DNA from: Candolleomyces eurysporus
Lineage: Eukaryota; Basidiomycota; Agaricomycetes; Agaricales; Psathyrellaceae
Direction: 5' to 3'
Assembly: GCA_027579435.1 (NCBI GenBank)
Contig: JANBPK010001095.1
Span: 1 to 28,382, forward strand
Length of the DNA stretch: 28,382 nt
The notes below the pieces were generated by a model that had not been told where the DNA came from, ran no database searches, and saw only the letters and a list, made by a program, of their open reading frames with translations. How positions within the stretch are numbered: the stretch's first letter is position 1; the number at the start of each line of letters is the position of its first letter. Shown here piece after piece: positions 19,276 to 28,382 of the stretch. The position numbers and the translations under genes are program-made.

Positions 19276-20269
19276 GGTGAAGGAAGAAAGGAGACTGCCG
19301 GCCGCCCTTCCCGGTCCCACAGCCATTGTTATTAGTATACTCCGCCTGGTGGTTGGCCGCAAGGCACTCTTTTTGTGCGTTGTTTGTTGAGCGTCTAACG
19401 TTTATCCTTCCCCTAATTCCATGGCTCACGAACTGGTCGCTCAGTTGTTGCAATGAAAAAGACTCTTCACGAATGGATGCTTGCAGCCAGAAGACCGTTC
19501 GTCGTCATTTTCCTTCGATGCAATACAGCGCTAATTCGCATCTCCATAGGATCTTCCGGAGGCGGTTGACTCTGCACGAACTCGTTGATGTCTCCCAATT
19601 CAAGATAAGAATGGAAAGCAGCACTTCATGGCTCAGATTCGCTCAGACTGATACCATGTCCCGTTTGGGTGAGATCGTGCGTGCCGAACGAGTTCGTCTA
19701 AACTCTATTCGCCAGCATGGGCGTTGTAATAGCAAGGATTGAACGTCCATCACAAATTCGAAAATTCTCACCCGTTCACATGCACCATCTCTTAGCTACA
19801 ACCACACGCGGGTACGGCGAGATATCACCAAGAGCGCTCCTCGGACGGCTTATCACACTCCCGATTCTATTTGCCCTCGTCTGCAAGTAGTCCTCAAAGC
19901 CGATCCGGAGCACGTATCTGTGAGACAGAAGACGGCGATAAATCCCAGTACTCACAAAGCTCATACTTCAAATGATTTATTCACTATTCTACAACCACTG
20001 GCGGGCGGTGCTGGTGCGGGAGGGATGTGTTCAATCGATTGGGGACTCTCACATATAAGCTGCCATTGTGCGCAAAAAGTTTTAATCCCAACGCACTTTT
20101 GAGGAAAGTGTGCCATAGAGTACCAAATATCTTCTTCCTTAACATCGGAATTATGAATGACCGTTGGCATTGAGCTGAAGTCTCTAGTTCCAATGCTATC
20201 GACACCAATATTCATCGTATTCAAATTATTTAAAACTGCCATACTAAAAGAATTTGAATAAAAGTCGGA
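19276..20269. other. Intergenic, upstream of NACHT 2 and 3' of F-box gene 1
   Basis: 19276-19578 is the duplicated NACHT upstream region. The rest has no recognised gene. One minus-strand frame at 19961-20242 (93 residues, opening MAVLNNLNTMNIGVDS) has an ATG and a stop but no recognised domain, and no C-terminal CaaX that would suggest a pheromone precursor. It begins within 30 bases after the stop of F-box gene 1, in its probable 3' untranslated region, so it is not called. Confidence 0.4.
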
Positions 20270-21910
20270 TTAGGGACTACGGATCTTCCATTGCCTTCGA
20301 CTAAAATCAACCCTCGCAACTGTGCCATTTCTGAGCTCCTCGATTTCTTTCTGGTGCTGGTAACTTTGAGATACAGGATCTTGCCCCTCCTCGAAAGTCA
20401 AAGTCAAGTACTTGATAGCGGCGCAGTCTTCCCCTAGTTCTTCGCGCAAACGTCGAGTCATGAGATATGGAGAAAGTTTCCCGAAACTGATATTATCACA
20501 GGACATGTTCAACAGCTCCAGGTACTCGAGCTTTGGCAACGTCTCGTTGCCGTTCAATGCCGTGAAAACATCTCGACGCCCTCTCGCCTTCTCGGAGATT
20601 CCGGTAAAACGGGGGCTGTCAATTGTGAGGTGTGTAAGCGAAGGGAAACCGGCGAGGAGACTTTGAAGGATCTCGTCGGAGTGGAAGGATGCGTAGCGAA
20701 GACAAAGGTGATGGAGGGCATGGTCGCGTTGGAGCCACACTTTGACAGAAGTTTTGAGTTGCTCGTAGAATTTGGCTGTCGAAAATCCCCGTGGGTTATA
20801 GATCTCCAACTTCTCCAGAGAAGGTGTGTGGAGGACCTCAAAGAATTTGATGGCGGTACTGGGAACCCTATGCATGCACAGGGTGCGAAGTTGAGGGAGG
20901 TGCAATCCGACGCGGGTCAGATGCTCGACGGTGGGGTCATCCTGTGGCCACAAGTCGGTGGCTGATGCGTCCGCGTTAAAATCAAGTGTTAGGGTCTTGA
21001 CGTTCACGCAGTGCATCAAAGNGGAGAATATTTGCGTTCCATGCCAGTTGCATTTGATNGTGAAGGACGTGAGGCGTTGGAGAAAATCATTTGGGANAGG
21101 AATCTCCGCCATCCGGGATTGCTCGGGCAGGCCACGGGAGAATGCAACATGGGCACAGGGGAGAAAGAGTTGGAAGGAAGTGACGGAATNGGGTATACGG
21201 GTGAAAATCGACGATTCTGGGCCGGTNGAATTCCTCCAAGCCCTGCTCGAAATCGACAAGCCCAGAGACTTGATGGAATCCCATGGACGAGGTTTCGCTG
21301 CTTCAGACTCGGCAATCAAGTCGAGAAGGCGTTGGAAGCAACGTGGAGCATCGCAGAAGATAGACAGGTGGTTCAGGGACGGGCCCTCGGTCAATAGCTG
21401 TATTAGCGACTGGGATGATAGTGGACACCGTGTCGCATCGTTCGTTGCACACCTGCAGGGACGGTCCTCGTCACTGGCACAAATCGAGAGAAAACGGGGA
21501 GGGCTCCTTGCACGACCAAGCCATGCTACCATCTTCTTGGGAGATAGTAAAGGTAAGATATCTTTGCTGATACATACGCGGCTCCACAGTCGATGTGTAA
21601 GTTGCGCCGCGTTATACCAGNTCTTGCAAACCAAGCTGAGGTCAGTCACGATTGAGCTGGTTTTCCCATCCAAATATCCCGGGACAATGAACTGAAAGAT
21701 TTCTCCCAATATTTCGGGAGGCATTCTTCTCACGGGAGACAACAGTACTCGGTGCTCTCGAACCTGGTCTTCAAGGGCTTGAATTTGAGATTTGAGATTG
21801 GAAATATGGGCTTCGAAGCCGTCGATAGCATGTTGGATGGATGCCGCCTCAAGTGCTTGAGGGATGGCGTTACTCGTGAAGAGATGGACAAAGTTCTTGC
21901 GTCGGACCAT
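20270..21910 (-). CDS. F-box protein 1 (coiled coil, F-box, leucine-rich region), 546 residues
   Basis: Single-exon gene starting at the ATG at 21910 (MVRRKNFVHLF), aligned with F-box gene 3. F-box proteins link substrates to Skp1 of SCF ubiquitin ligases; the target here is unknown. Residues ~25-57 form a probable coiled coil (IDGFEAHISNLKSQIQALED). The F-box lies at about 59-111: SPVRRMPPEILGEIF, then LSLVCKxWYNAAQLTHRLW. Irregular leucine-rich units follow to about residue 500 (LRTLCMHRVPS, LPKLEYLELLNM). The family tail is EEGQDPVSQSY .. VARVDFSRRQW. Six Ns leave residues unknown, including one in the F-box, but the frame is intact. Its leader is nearly the same as that of F-box gene 3. 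It is divergent from F-box gene 2. Confidence 0.88.
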   Translation of the reverse strand: MVRRKNFVHLFTSNAIPQALEAASIQHAIDGFEAHISNLKSQIQALEDQVREHRVLLSPVRRMPPEILGEIFQFIVPGYLDGKTSSIVTDLSLVCKXWYNAAQLTHRLWSRVCISKDILPLLSPKKMVAWLGRARSPPRFLSICASDEDRPCRCATNDATRCPLSSQSLIQLLTEGPSLNHLSIFCDAPRCFQRLLDLIAESEAAKPRPWDSIKSLGLSISSRAWRNXTGPESSIFTRIPXSVTSFQLFLPCAHVAFSRGLPEQSRMAEIPXPNDFLQRLTSFXIKCNWHGTQIFSXLMHCVNVKTLTLDFNADASATDLWPQDDPTVEHLTRVGLHLPQLRTLCMHRVPSTAIKFFEVLHTPSLEKLEIYNPRGFSTAKFYEQLKTSVKVWLQRDHALHHLCLRYASFHSDEILQSLLAGFPSLTHLTIDSPRFTGISEKARGRRDVFTALNGNETLPKLEYLELLNMSCDNISFGKLSPYLMTRRLREELGEDCAAIKYLTLTFEEGQDPVSQSYQHQKEIEELRNGTVARVDFSRRQWKIRSP

Positions 21911-22153
21911 GGTGGTTGAGAGTAAAGAGGAACAACGAACAGAGCCCTCAAGTACGCCGCGGCATCACCGATAGATTTCTTAGTTTGGCTGTCAATCCCG
22001 GATCTACACGGTTACCGGCGATTCGTATGGCCTAGATTGATCGGCACGGTCTGGCGAGATGGANATTTTGATCCGGTAACATTGCGAGTTGGGCTTGGAA
22101 AAACCGTGCAAATCGCAGACGGTGGCCCTCTCAGCNCAACTTTCTGTAAAGCC
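21911..22153. promoter_or_regulatory. Divergent promoter between F-box genes 1 and 2
   Basis: 243 bp between opposite start codons. On the minus strand the last ~50 bases before F-box gene 1 align with those before F-box gene 3, including CTCTTTACTCTCAACCACC directly before ATGG. The F-box gene 2 side shows no such similarity. Confidence 0.5.
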
Positions 22154-23713
22154 ATGCCCCTCGATCTNCACAATAGTCCTCTTTCCCACCTANTCAACAA
22201 AAANGACCCTCCNAATGCTGCAGAACTGGTCGCCGCNCGAGCTGGATTCGACTCTCTGACAGCGAGGATGGCANAGCTGCGATTGCAGTTTCGAGAGCTN
22301 GAGCATCAGCTTGATCACCACAAGAACGTATTATCNCCATGGAGGCGAATCCCCTNCGAAATGCTGGGGGAGATATTTGCCCNTGTCATTCCATCGACGT
22401 TGGACAANGCCGGGCGGAAGGAATTGATAGATCTATGCCTGGTGTGCAGGATGTGGCGCGATGCTGCAAAACTTACCAATCGACTATGGGCTGGNCTTCG
22501 GGTGGAAATTTGGAACTTTGNACTACTTCCCTGGNACGATATTTCCAAGTGGTTCAAANAATCTGGAGACTACCCGANGACNTTGGCCATCAAGGTCAAG
22601 ATGGAGCACTTCCCCTGCAGAAGTATCAAGAGTTGTATATTGGCTGCGTCCGGGCTTCCAGAGTTTTTAGCGAAAGGCTTGCCGATTTNCAACCTCATCN
22701 TCTCNTCCACGAACGCTGCATGCTTCAGACAAACGATCNTAGGTATCAAGACTCACGAAACCCAAGACGGCAAGNTTCGCCCCTGGGATACCCTTTCCTC
22801 GCTATCCGTTTCGNTTGACCAGGAATGGATGTTGGATCTCCCTAATTTCCTATCCATCGATATACCACGATCCTTGACGAGCCTCGCCCTCAATNCCCCC
22901 ACTTGGGATAGCTTGGTTATATTGAACAATGGATGGGCCGACCCCGAGCGCTCCCCACTACCACCGCAACTCCTTCAACAGCTCACCGCCTTCCATATTC
23001 GTTGCAACTGGGGAGGAACCTTCCTCTTCACGACCCTCCAGCACTGCANCAAAGTTCAGACTTTGACGATCGATTTGAGGGACACGGAGCTAGATTGGGA
23101 CGAGGACCAGGTCTTTATGCAAACGATCATCCGCAAACGACTCTTCCTCCCCAACCTCCGCANCCTGCGACTTCGACAAGCCATCCCCTCCGCTGTAACC
23201 CAGATCTTCAAGATCTTCAAGGCTCCAAGTCTCGTCAATCTGGACATCAGCTTCGAGTGGTTCGAAAACGAAGAAGTACCCAACCGTTACGAGCTCGAAG
23301 AGTCATTCGGNGATANCCTCTGGGATTGCCTCGACCAAGGACGTCAAGCTGNTCTCCGTACCCTCCGCCTCCACTACGTACACACGAGTCCGCAAGCATT
23401 TGCCCGAACTCTGNATCGGNTGGACTCGTTGACGCGCCTTACTCTCGACCATGTCGGTTTCGAAGATTATACTGCCACCCAAGAGCTCGAGCGAATGTGG
23501 GCGCAGGAGTATGTNCNGGGAAATCCAAGANCAAGGGTNTGGGGAGCGCTTCCAAATATTCGAGTCCTCGAACTCCTGGACCTTCATAAAACCTTTAATC
23601 TCCAGAGTACCATGAACGAGCTGGCCATCTACGACCGCGACGTTCACCTCAGGGCGACCTATCATGAACGGAAATGTTCAAGNTGTCAAAGAGACTCTCA
23701 GGATTGGGCGTGA
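22154..23713 (+). CDS. F-box protein 2, 519 residues as read, probable 3' frameshift
   Basis: Single exon. The ATG at 22154 (MPLD) is chosen because it aligns with the starts of F-box genes 1 and 3; the frame is open 39 codons further upstream. It has a coiled coil at about 32-58 (FDSLTARMA), an F-box at about 61-115 (PWRRIPxEMLGEIF, then LIDLCLVCRMWRDAAKLTNR) and leucine-rich units after it. As read, it ends HERKCSxCQRDSQDWA at 23713. One base less in the AAA near 23672-23674 would instead give VKETLRIGRDGTAVWGHWEL and a stop at 23799-23801, which resembles the family tail (GTVARVDFSRRQ). So a miscall or a recent frameshift is likely. About 35 Ns lie in the frame. Role as for other F-box proteins; target unknown. 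Confidence 0.78.
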   Translation: MPLDXHNSPLSHLXNKXDPXNAAELVAXRAGFDSLTARMAXLRLQFREXEHQLDHHKNVLXPWRRIPXEMLGEIFAXVIPSTLDXAGRKELIDLCLVCRMWRDAAKLTNRLWAXLRVEIWNFXLLPWXDISKWFKXSGDYPXXLAIKVKMEHFPCRSIKSCILAASGLPEFLAKGLPIXNLIXXSTNAACFRQTIXGIKTHETQDGKXRPWDTLSSLSVSXDQEWMLDLPNFLSIDIPRSLTSLALNXPTWDSLVILNNGWADPERSPLPPQLLQQLTAFHIRCNWGGTFLFTTLQHCXKVQTLTIDLRDTELDWDEDQVFMQTIIRKRLFLPNLRXLRLRQAIPSAVTQIFKIFKAPSLVNLDISFEWFENEEVPNRYELEESFXDXLWDCLDQGRQAXLRTLRLHYVHTSPQAFARTLXRXDSLTRLTLDHVGFEDYTATQELERMWAQEYXXGNPRXRXWGALPNIRVLELLDLHKTFNLQSTMNELAIYDRDVHLRATYHERKCSXCQRDSQDWA

Positions 23714-24004
23714 TGGNACAGCAGTTTGGGGCCACTGGGAGCTACAGGGTGTCTNGTTGAACGATCGTAGACAAAAGCTTAAGTACGTNAATACATCATA
23801 GTGTACTGAAAATAAAAACAGGAAATGTGGATCGGACGCACCTGANGAGCAAANAGANCAAACGACAANNANCCTAGTATNCTTCGAATGGNCAATCTCA
23901 ATGCCATTTAGTGATCTTCGTNAGAACTGTCTTAACGTGTAGTAGCATAACGATGAACAATAAAAATACAGCAGTGGACAGCACATGCGAGGGCTANTTA
24001 GTGT

Positions 24005-25995
24005 TCAATTGGCCGTAGCGTCACCCTTCGGCGATTTCCAATCCTTCAGCCACTCCCGNACAAATTCAATCATTTCAGCGTGAATCTTCCTAATCTCAGG
24101 AGGTTCGTCGAAGATGTTNGTGTAACCCCACTCATCGTAATGGTGTACGCCGCCTACATACAGNATGTCAGCTTGGGGCATACAACATTGCNAGGNCNAC
24201 NACGTACCAGGTATGATCTTGAAGGGGCGGAGAATGGTATCTTCCCGGTCATCNGCATACTGGCTATGNGGAGTATAAGGCCTCCAAGGGTCGACTACGT
24301 GCAACGAGTNATTCAAGGCAGCNNGATGTTAAAATTAGAGCAAACGNACCTTCTCCATCAATGATNGCCAACCTATCTGCTGCGATATCAAAGTCTCCCA
24401 NCTCATTCACAACAGTGATGTTAGGAAGNCCAGGGACTTNGAAGTGTTCGCCNGGCGGGAAAGCCTGTTTGCAAATCTTCGACTCGTAGCCAAGGTTCAN
24501 AAGACGGGACACGATAGTGCTTTCCTTCTGGTCAGGCGGAGGCGTCGTAAAGTACCCCCACTCCGTGCAGACCTGGAACAACCACAGACGCCACTCNTGC
24601 TTGAGATCCGTATCCTGGTACTGCGCGTCGTCGTATGTTCCAAAACATTCCTCAACGGTGGTCTTGCATCTGGANACAACGTGCTTCTTGATCCANCGGG
24701 CGTAGTTGACAACAGCGATGTCGACTGCGAAACCTTGTTCGATGGTGACCATTCGGTTCTCATGACCATATGGGAGAGCTTCGATTTCCGCAGCATTCAT
24801 GATTCGGCTGAATGGCGCTGAGAGGGTCTTGCAGAAGTCGTCGAATCCTGTGCTTCCAAATTCCGGGTCCCAGCATTGAGCTTGCCAGTATCCGAGAGGG
24901 GTCTAGCGCGTTATCAGCGGGAGGGACTTTTGGAAGGGGGCTTAGAACACACCTCGAGGAGGGATACAAAGTCTTCGTCATGTTCCAGTTCCGCTAAACC
25001 GAACAAGGCCTTGAGCTGGCGTTTGAAGTAACCCTGCTGGAGAATACTATCGATGCTGGAAATAGCGTTGACGATATGGGATGAACATTTCGGGTCGGCG
25101 GCGTCGCGGATGACGGTCATGTATTCCCATGCTTCCAGAGTAGCATGCGTCACGGCTGAAGAGAGGAAATGAGTTTTGGTGTGAGCGCTCGCCGAGATGA
25201 CTCACCGCTTGAAGCAATAGCTCCATATACGATGTCTGGATAGAGGATCTTCATGTGAGCTGCGCGTGCACCGGCGTAGGAGCCTCCATAGTAGATCCAT
25301 GGGGTATTCGGGGCCGTGATATCCTCTTGAATTCCGTCAAACTTGACGTTCCGCAGGAAGTTGGCGCTGTCAGCTGCGGCTTGCGCGTTGTTCAACCACC
25401 TACATGGATGTTAGCCATAACAGCTTGCAGGATTGTGCGCGACTCACCTCAGAGAATCTGTCGAAAAGTTCGAGACGGGTATGGACTCTCCGTAGTACCT
25501 GTGTTCCAACACGACGCCAATTCCACCAGTCGATTTGGCGAGTATGTCCGCGATTCCGGTGTCAAGGAAAGGCAGTCGATCCTAGGTTACACCAATGAGT
25601 CGAGAGTGGAGTTACAGAGGGAGTCTACTCACCTCGCCACTCGTCTCTCCTCCGTCTATAACAATGACCGGCGCATTCGTCCCTGGCTTATAGTGTCGTG
25701 AGTTTACCCAGAACCTCTGGTGCCATGTGTGTCCTGAATCCTTCGCGAAATGGTCCAATGGTTGTTCGAACCATTGAGCGCGAAAGTCGTACGTCTTTTC
25801 TTTGTCTTGCGATAGTATTTCCTGGTCTTTCGAGAACCATCGTTGCTGTTGAGGTGCGTCTGGAGACACGCCTAATTTCGCCAAATTTACACCTTGGGGT
25901 CCGAGAATGCGTATCAGGTCATTCTTCCGAGAGCTTTGCGCGTAGACTTGTACGCATAGCAGGGATATGAGATGGAGAAACGGCAGAGGGACCAT
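24005..25995 (-). CDS. Serine peptidase of family S28, secreted, 560 residues, 7 exons
   Basis: Family S28 (prolyl carboxypeptidase and DPP-II type) releases residues next to proline; fungal members are usually secreted or vacuolar. The exons 25633-25995, 25448-25581, 25206-25399, 24953-25155, 24350-24902, 24208-24294 and 24005-24153 join in phase (1683 nt), with introns of 48-55 nt. The start at 25995 gives a signal peptide, MVPLPFLHLISLLCVQVYAQ. WFEQPLDHF is the usual S28 N-terminal block. The nucleophile is Ser ~206 in YYGGSYAGA, the Asp is ~484 in EVDPWRP, and the His is in GGVHHYDEWG (~515-516). VVLEHRYYGESIPVSN is also typical. A longer N-terminus from upstream ATGs is possible but would spoil the signal peptide. 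About 15 Ns leave residues unknown, and one is in the donor of the intron at 24295-24349. Confidence 0.92.
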
Positions 25996-26490
25996 GCCAG
26001 GGTGATGGACAAGAACAGAGAGCGNAGCGTGAGATTTTGATCCTCGCCAGTACATCATTTCATGCAAGAAATTGAAGCTCGAATTCTATCCTAGTTAAAC
26101 ACCATTCTACACAGGACGAGAGCTCATACAACGCTTACATTCTACCTGAATTTGCCAGTGCTCATAACAAATCCGAAATCTCGAGAAACTGCCGGAAAGC
26201 ATGTTGGTTGTGAGACTTTCGGATGAGCCGGGACAGTGAAGCTGCATCATATCTCACTTTCGGAGGGCTTAAATATTATCCCAAGCCTATCTTAACGCTG
26301 TTCATGCATGTAGTCACCCTACAGCTTTGAACGAACGGAACGAGGAGGGCCGGCAACTAGAACTCAACCTGACCGGCAACTCATTGTTGTCGGCCAATTT
26401 TGGAACTTGGTTGATGTCACTGACCGGGCCCTATTTATCGGCCGTATTTAAGGGACACTTTGTGTGGCTTCCTCTTTACTCTCAACCACC
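25996..26490. promoter_or_regulatory. Divergent promoter between the S28 peptidase and F-box gene 3
   Basis: 495 bp between opposite start codons, with no gene inside. Before F-box gene 3 are TATTTAT (26432-26438) and TATTTAA (26445-26451), which are TATA-like and about 40-60 bases from the ATG, followed by a CT-rich leader ending CTCAACCACC. Nothing clear was seen on the peptidase side. Confidence 0.5.
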
Positions 26491-28128
26491 ATGGCCCGAC
26501 CTACCAACCTCGCCCACTTATTCAACAGCAACGTCGTGCCAAGGCCTCTTGAGGTGGCCTCCATACAACGGTCAATGGACCACCTCGAGGCAACAATCTC
26601 CCAGCTCAACGCCCAAATTCAAGCATTAAAGGAAGATGTTCGAGAGCACCGAGCTGTTCTATCCCCTGTACGGCGACTACCTGCCGAAGTGCTCGGGGAG
26701 ATATTTCAGAACGTGTTTCCGGGTAATTTGACCATGCATGACATGTCAAACCTCATCCGCATCTGCTTGGTTTGCAAGCACTGGTACGACGCAGCGCGTC
26801 TGACCCATCGACTTTGGAGTCGCATTTCACTCAGCTTATCGTCTGAGGAACGTACGGTGTACCCGCCCCCTTTCATCAAAATAGACGAGTGGCTCAAACG
26901 TGCTGGAAACGTCCCACGATCACTCAAAATCTACGCGAGCGACGAGAATCGTAGTAACTGCGAAGCCAGGGAATGCTCCCTACCAAAGGGGTTGCTCGTG
27001 CAGCTGTTGACCGAGGGCCCACTTCTAGACGAACTGATTGTCAGTTGTTCGACAGCGCGGTGCTTCAATCACCTGCTAGACTCGGTCGAGGTTCAAATTC
27101 AGGCGCCGGATACCTGTCCATGGGATAAACTCAGGTCTCTGACNTTATCGTTCTCCAATAGCAGGCCTTGGAACGACTCGCGCAAACCAGAACAGTCCAT
27201 CTTTCAAGGCATACTACCCACCTCCGTCACGTCGCTCCAGCTATATCTTCCTTGCGGAAATATGGGCTTTGGCAGGATATCCAACACCCAGGATATTAAG
27301 CTCCACATTCCAGAGGCTGTTCTTGAGCGCCTTACCTCATTCACGATCCAGTGCAATTGGGTAGGAACTCAAATAGTCGACGCCGTACAGCACTGTGTCA
27401 ACGTCGAGCACCTGACGATTGACTTCGGAATGGACTACAAGGGATGGCCNGAAGATGACCCTCGCATCGAAGAGCTGCTCCTTGTTGGTTTACCCCTCCC
27501 TCGACTTCGCACTCTGTGCGTGAAGAGCGGGCGTGCTNCNGCTGCCAAGCTNTTCGATTTTCTCAANGCACCATCCCTCGTCAAGCTGGAGATCAACGGT
27601 GGNGACCCTGGGTTCATTCGNGCTGTAACCATGCCTCTCCGGTCATTNATTCACGATCGGTCACAATGCGAAAATACCTTCCACCATCTTTCTATCGAAG
27701 GAACGTCTATTCAGTTNTACGAAGAGTTCCNGATGCTCCTCCAAGCCCTTCCCTCCATCAGGCACCTCGCATGCCGAAACATGTTCTTCACAGGACTCCA
27801 GGANCAGTATCGGGATGTATTGGAGACTCTCACATGTCCTGATTTGCTTCCCCGTCTCGAAACTCTCAAGCTACTGAACACAACTTGCGACTACGTCAAT
27901 CTGGAATACCTCTCTATATTCCGCAGAACGAGATGGCTAGCTGTTGGTAAAAAGAACGAAGTGGACACCCTCAAGGCCGTGACNGTTACTTACCGAGATG
28001 AGCAAGATCCTGTCTCNCGCTGTTATCGCCTCAAAACAGAAAACGAAAATTGGAGAGAGGCGACGGGTACAGCGNTTGATATCGAGTTTAATTATCCNGT
28101 TTCAGGGCAGAAGCGCAGACAGTGGTAG
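26491..28128 (+). CDS. F-box protein 3 (coiled coil, F-box, leucine-rich region), 545 residues
   Basis: Single exon from the ATG at 26491 (MARPTNLAHLFNSNVV); the frame is open nine codons upstream but without ATG. Closest to F-box gene 1. It has a coiled coil at ~25-57 (MDHLEATISQLNAQIQALKE) and an F-box at ~59-112: SPVRRLPAEVLGEIF, then IRICLVCKHWYDAARLTHRL. Leucine-rich units follow (SVTSLQLYLPC, LPRLRTLCVKS, LPRLETLKLLNTTC). The tail has RDEQDPV and RRQW at the very end, as in the family. A Cys-containing stretch (SDENRSNCEARECSLPKG) after the F-box parallels SDEDRPCRC in F-box gene 1. Several Ns are present after 27144, with no stop. Probable SCF substrate adaptor; target unknown. Confidence 0.88.
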   Translation: MARPTNLAHLFNSNVVPRPLEVASIQRSMDHLEATISQLNAQIQALKEDVREHRAVLSPVRRLPAEVLGEIFQNVFPGNLTMHDMSNLIRICLVCKHWYDAARLTHRLWSRISLSLSSEERTVYPPPFIKIDEWLKRAGNVPRSLKIYASDENRSNCEARECSLPKGLLVQLLTEGPLLDELIVSCSTARCFNHLLDSVEVQIQAPDTCPWDKLRSLXLSFSNSRPWNDSRKPEQSIFQGILPTSVTSLQLYLPCGNMGFGRISNTQDIKLHIPEAVLERLTSFTIQCNWVGTQIVDAVQHCVNVEHLTIDFGMDYKGWXEDDPRIEELLLVGLPLPRLRTLCVKSGRAXAAKXFDFLXAPSLVKLEINGXDPGFIXAVTMPLRSXIHDRSQCENTFHHLSIEGTSIQXYEEFXMLLQALPSIRHLACRNMFFTGLQXQYRDVLETLTCPDLLPRLETLKLLNTTCDYVNLEYLSIFRRTRWLAVGKKNEVDTLKAVXVTYRDEQDPVXRCYRLKTENENWREATGTAXDIEFNYXVSGQKRRQW

Positions 28129-28382
28129 GAAGACCGATGTCCTGCTNTACCTAATATGATATTGCGCGAGTCGCCTTTTCTATTCCTCCGTCGAACGTCC
28201 CTTAGCTACCTTCCTGTACTCGTTCGTCGGCTTCGTTTAGTGATTGGCCATCGTGAATCAAGACTCTGGCTAATTACTGAAACGAGCGTTATACTCTACG
28301 TTCTTGTCTTTGTATTCCAACAAATTCTGTCTTTTTAACTGAAGAACAATCGCTATTATGAATTAGTCTNAAATGAAGATAT
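28129..28382. other. 3' flank of F-box gene 3, nothing recognised
   Basis: T-rich sequence to the window end with only short frames and two Ns. It probably holds the 3' untranslated region of F-box gene 3. The next gene lies outside the window. Confidence 0.4.

Larger units (their letters stand above)
16685..19575. repeat. Tandem segmental duplication, unit B
   Basis: Partner of unit A. Contains the F-box C-terminal relic, NACHT 2 and its upstream region, all in the same order and orientation. It has a single copy of the NACHT terminal exons where unit A has two. The two NACHT genes are offset by about 3.25 kb and the F-box relics by about 3.8 kb, the difference being the extra subrepeat in A. 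Confidence 0.78.

Noticed and set aside
19961..20242. 93-codon minus-strand frame considered as a small secreted protein or pheromone precursor
   Set aside because: No signal peptide and no C-terminal CaaX. It begins just after the stop of F-box gene 1.
22168..23539. Single-base Ns in F-box gene 2 as possible masked allelic polymorphism
   Set aside because: Hand tally by codon position gave about 13 third, 12 first and 10 second positions. There is no excess at third positions, so nothing favours selected allelic differences over random low-quality calls.
1..28382. tRNA, rRNA, CRISPR and intact transposon signals
   Set aside because: Scanning by eye for tRNA T-arm consensus with a matching acceptor stem, for regular short repeats, and for reverse transcriptase or transposase motifs found none. 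A tRNA or covariance-model scan was not possible here.

Overview
The window looks like nuclear DNA of a basidiomycete fungus, most likely an Agaricomycete. The coding genes that can be assembled have many introns of about 47-87 nt with GT..AG ends and pyrimidine-rich acceptors. They encode an AVL9 trafficking protein, a secreted S28 serine peptidase, fungal NACHT (NLR-like) NTPases and a local family of F-box proteins. No tRNA, rRNA, CRISPR array or intact transposon was recognised. Single-base Ns are concentrated at about 21-24.7 kb and 27-28.4 kb, so the sequence there is of lower quality.

Layout. 1-2786 (minus): 5' part of a large Ser/Pro-rich protein that runs off the left edge and is broken by a homopolymer frameshift near 726-732. 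2787-6112: mostly intergenic, with weak coding-like stretches. 6113-7110 (plus): decayed F-box gene. 7159-7588: unidentified coding-like segment. 7923-9066 (minus): eight-exon gene for a secreted protein. 9340-12618 (plus): thirteen-exon AVL9 gene, divergent from the previous one across a 273-bp shared promoter.

12885-19575 is an imperfect tandem duplication on the minus strand. Each unit holds an intact four-exon NACHT gene (13997-16026 and 17265-19275) followed by the broken C-terminal end of an F-box gene. Unit A has an extra orphan copy of the NACHT terminal exons. A 110-bp scrap of NACHT coding sequence sits at the junction between the units. Then come F-box gene 1 (20270-21910, minus), divergent F-box gene 2 (22154-23713, plus, with a probable 3' frameshift), the S28 peptidase (24005-25995, minus) and F-box gene 3 (26491-28128, plus).

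How the parts relate. AVL9, the secreted protein and the peptidase look like ordinary single genes of the secretory pathway or secretome. The striking part is the NACHT/F-box neighbourhood: two live NACHT genes, three live F-box paralogues and at least five relics of the same two families within about 22 kb. This is the pattern of birth-and-death evolution. NACHT proteins in fungi are candidate allorecognition or immune-like switches, and F-box proteins select targets for ubiquitination. A functional link between the two families here is inference only.
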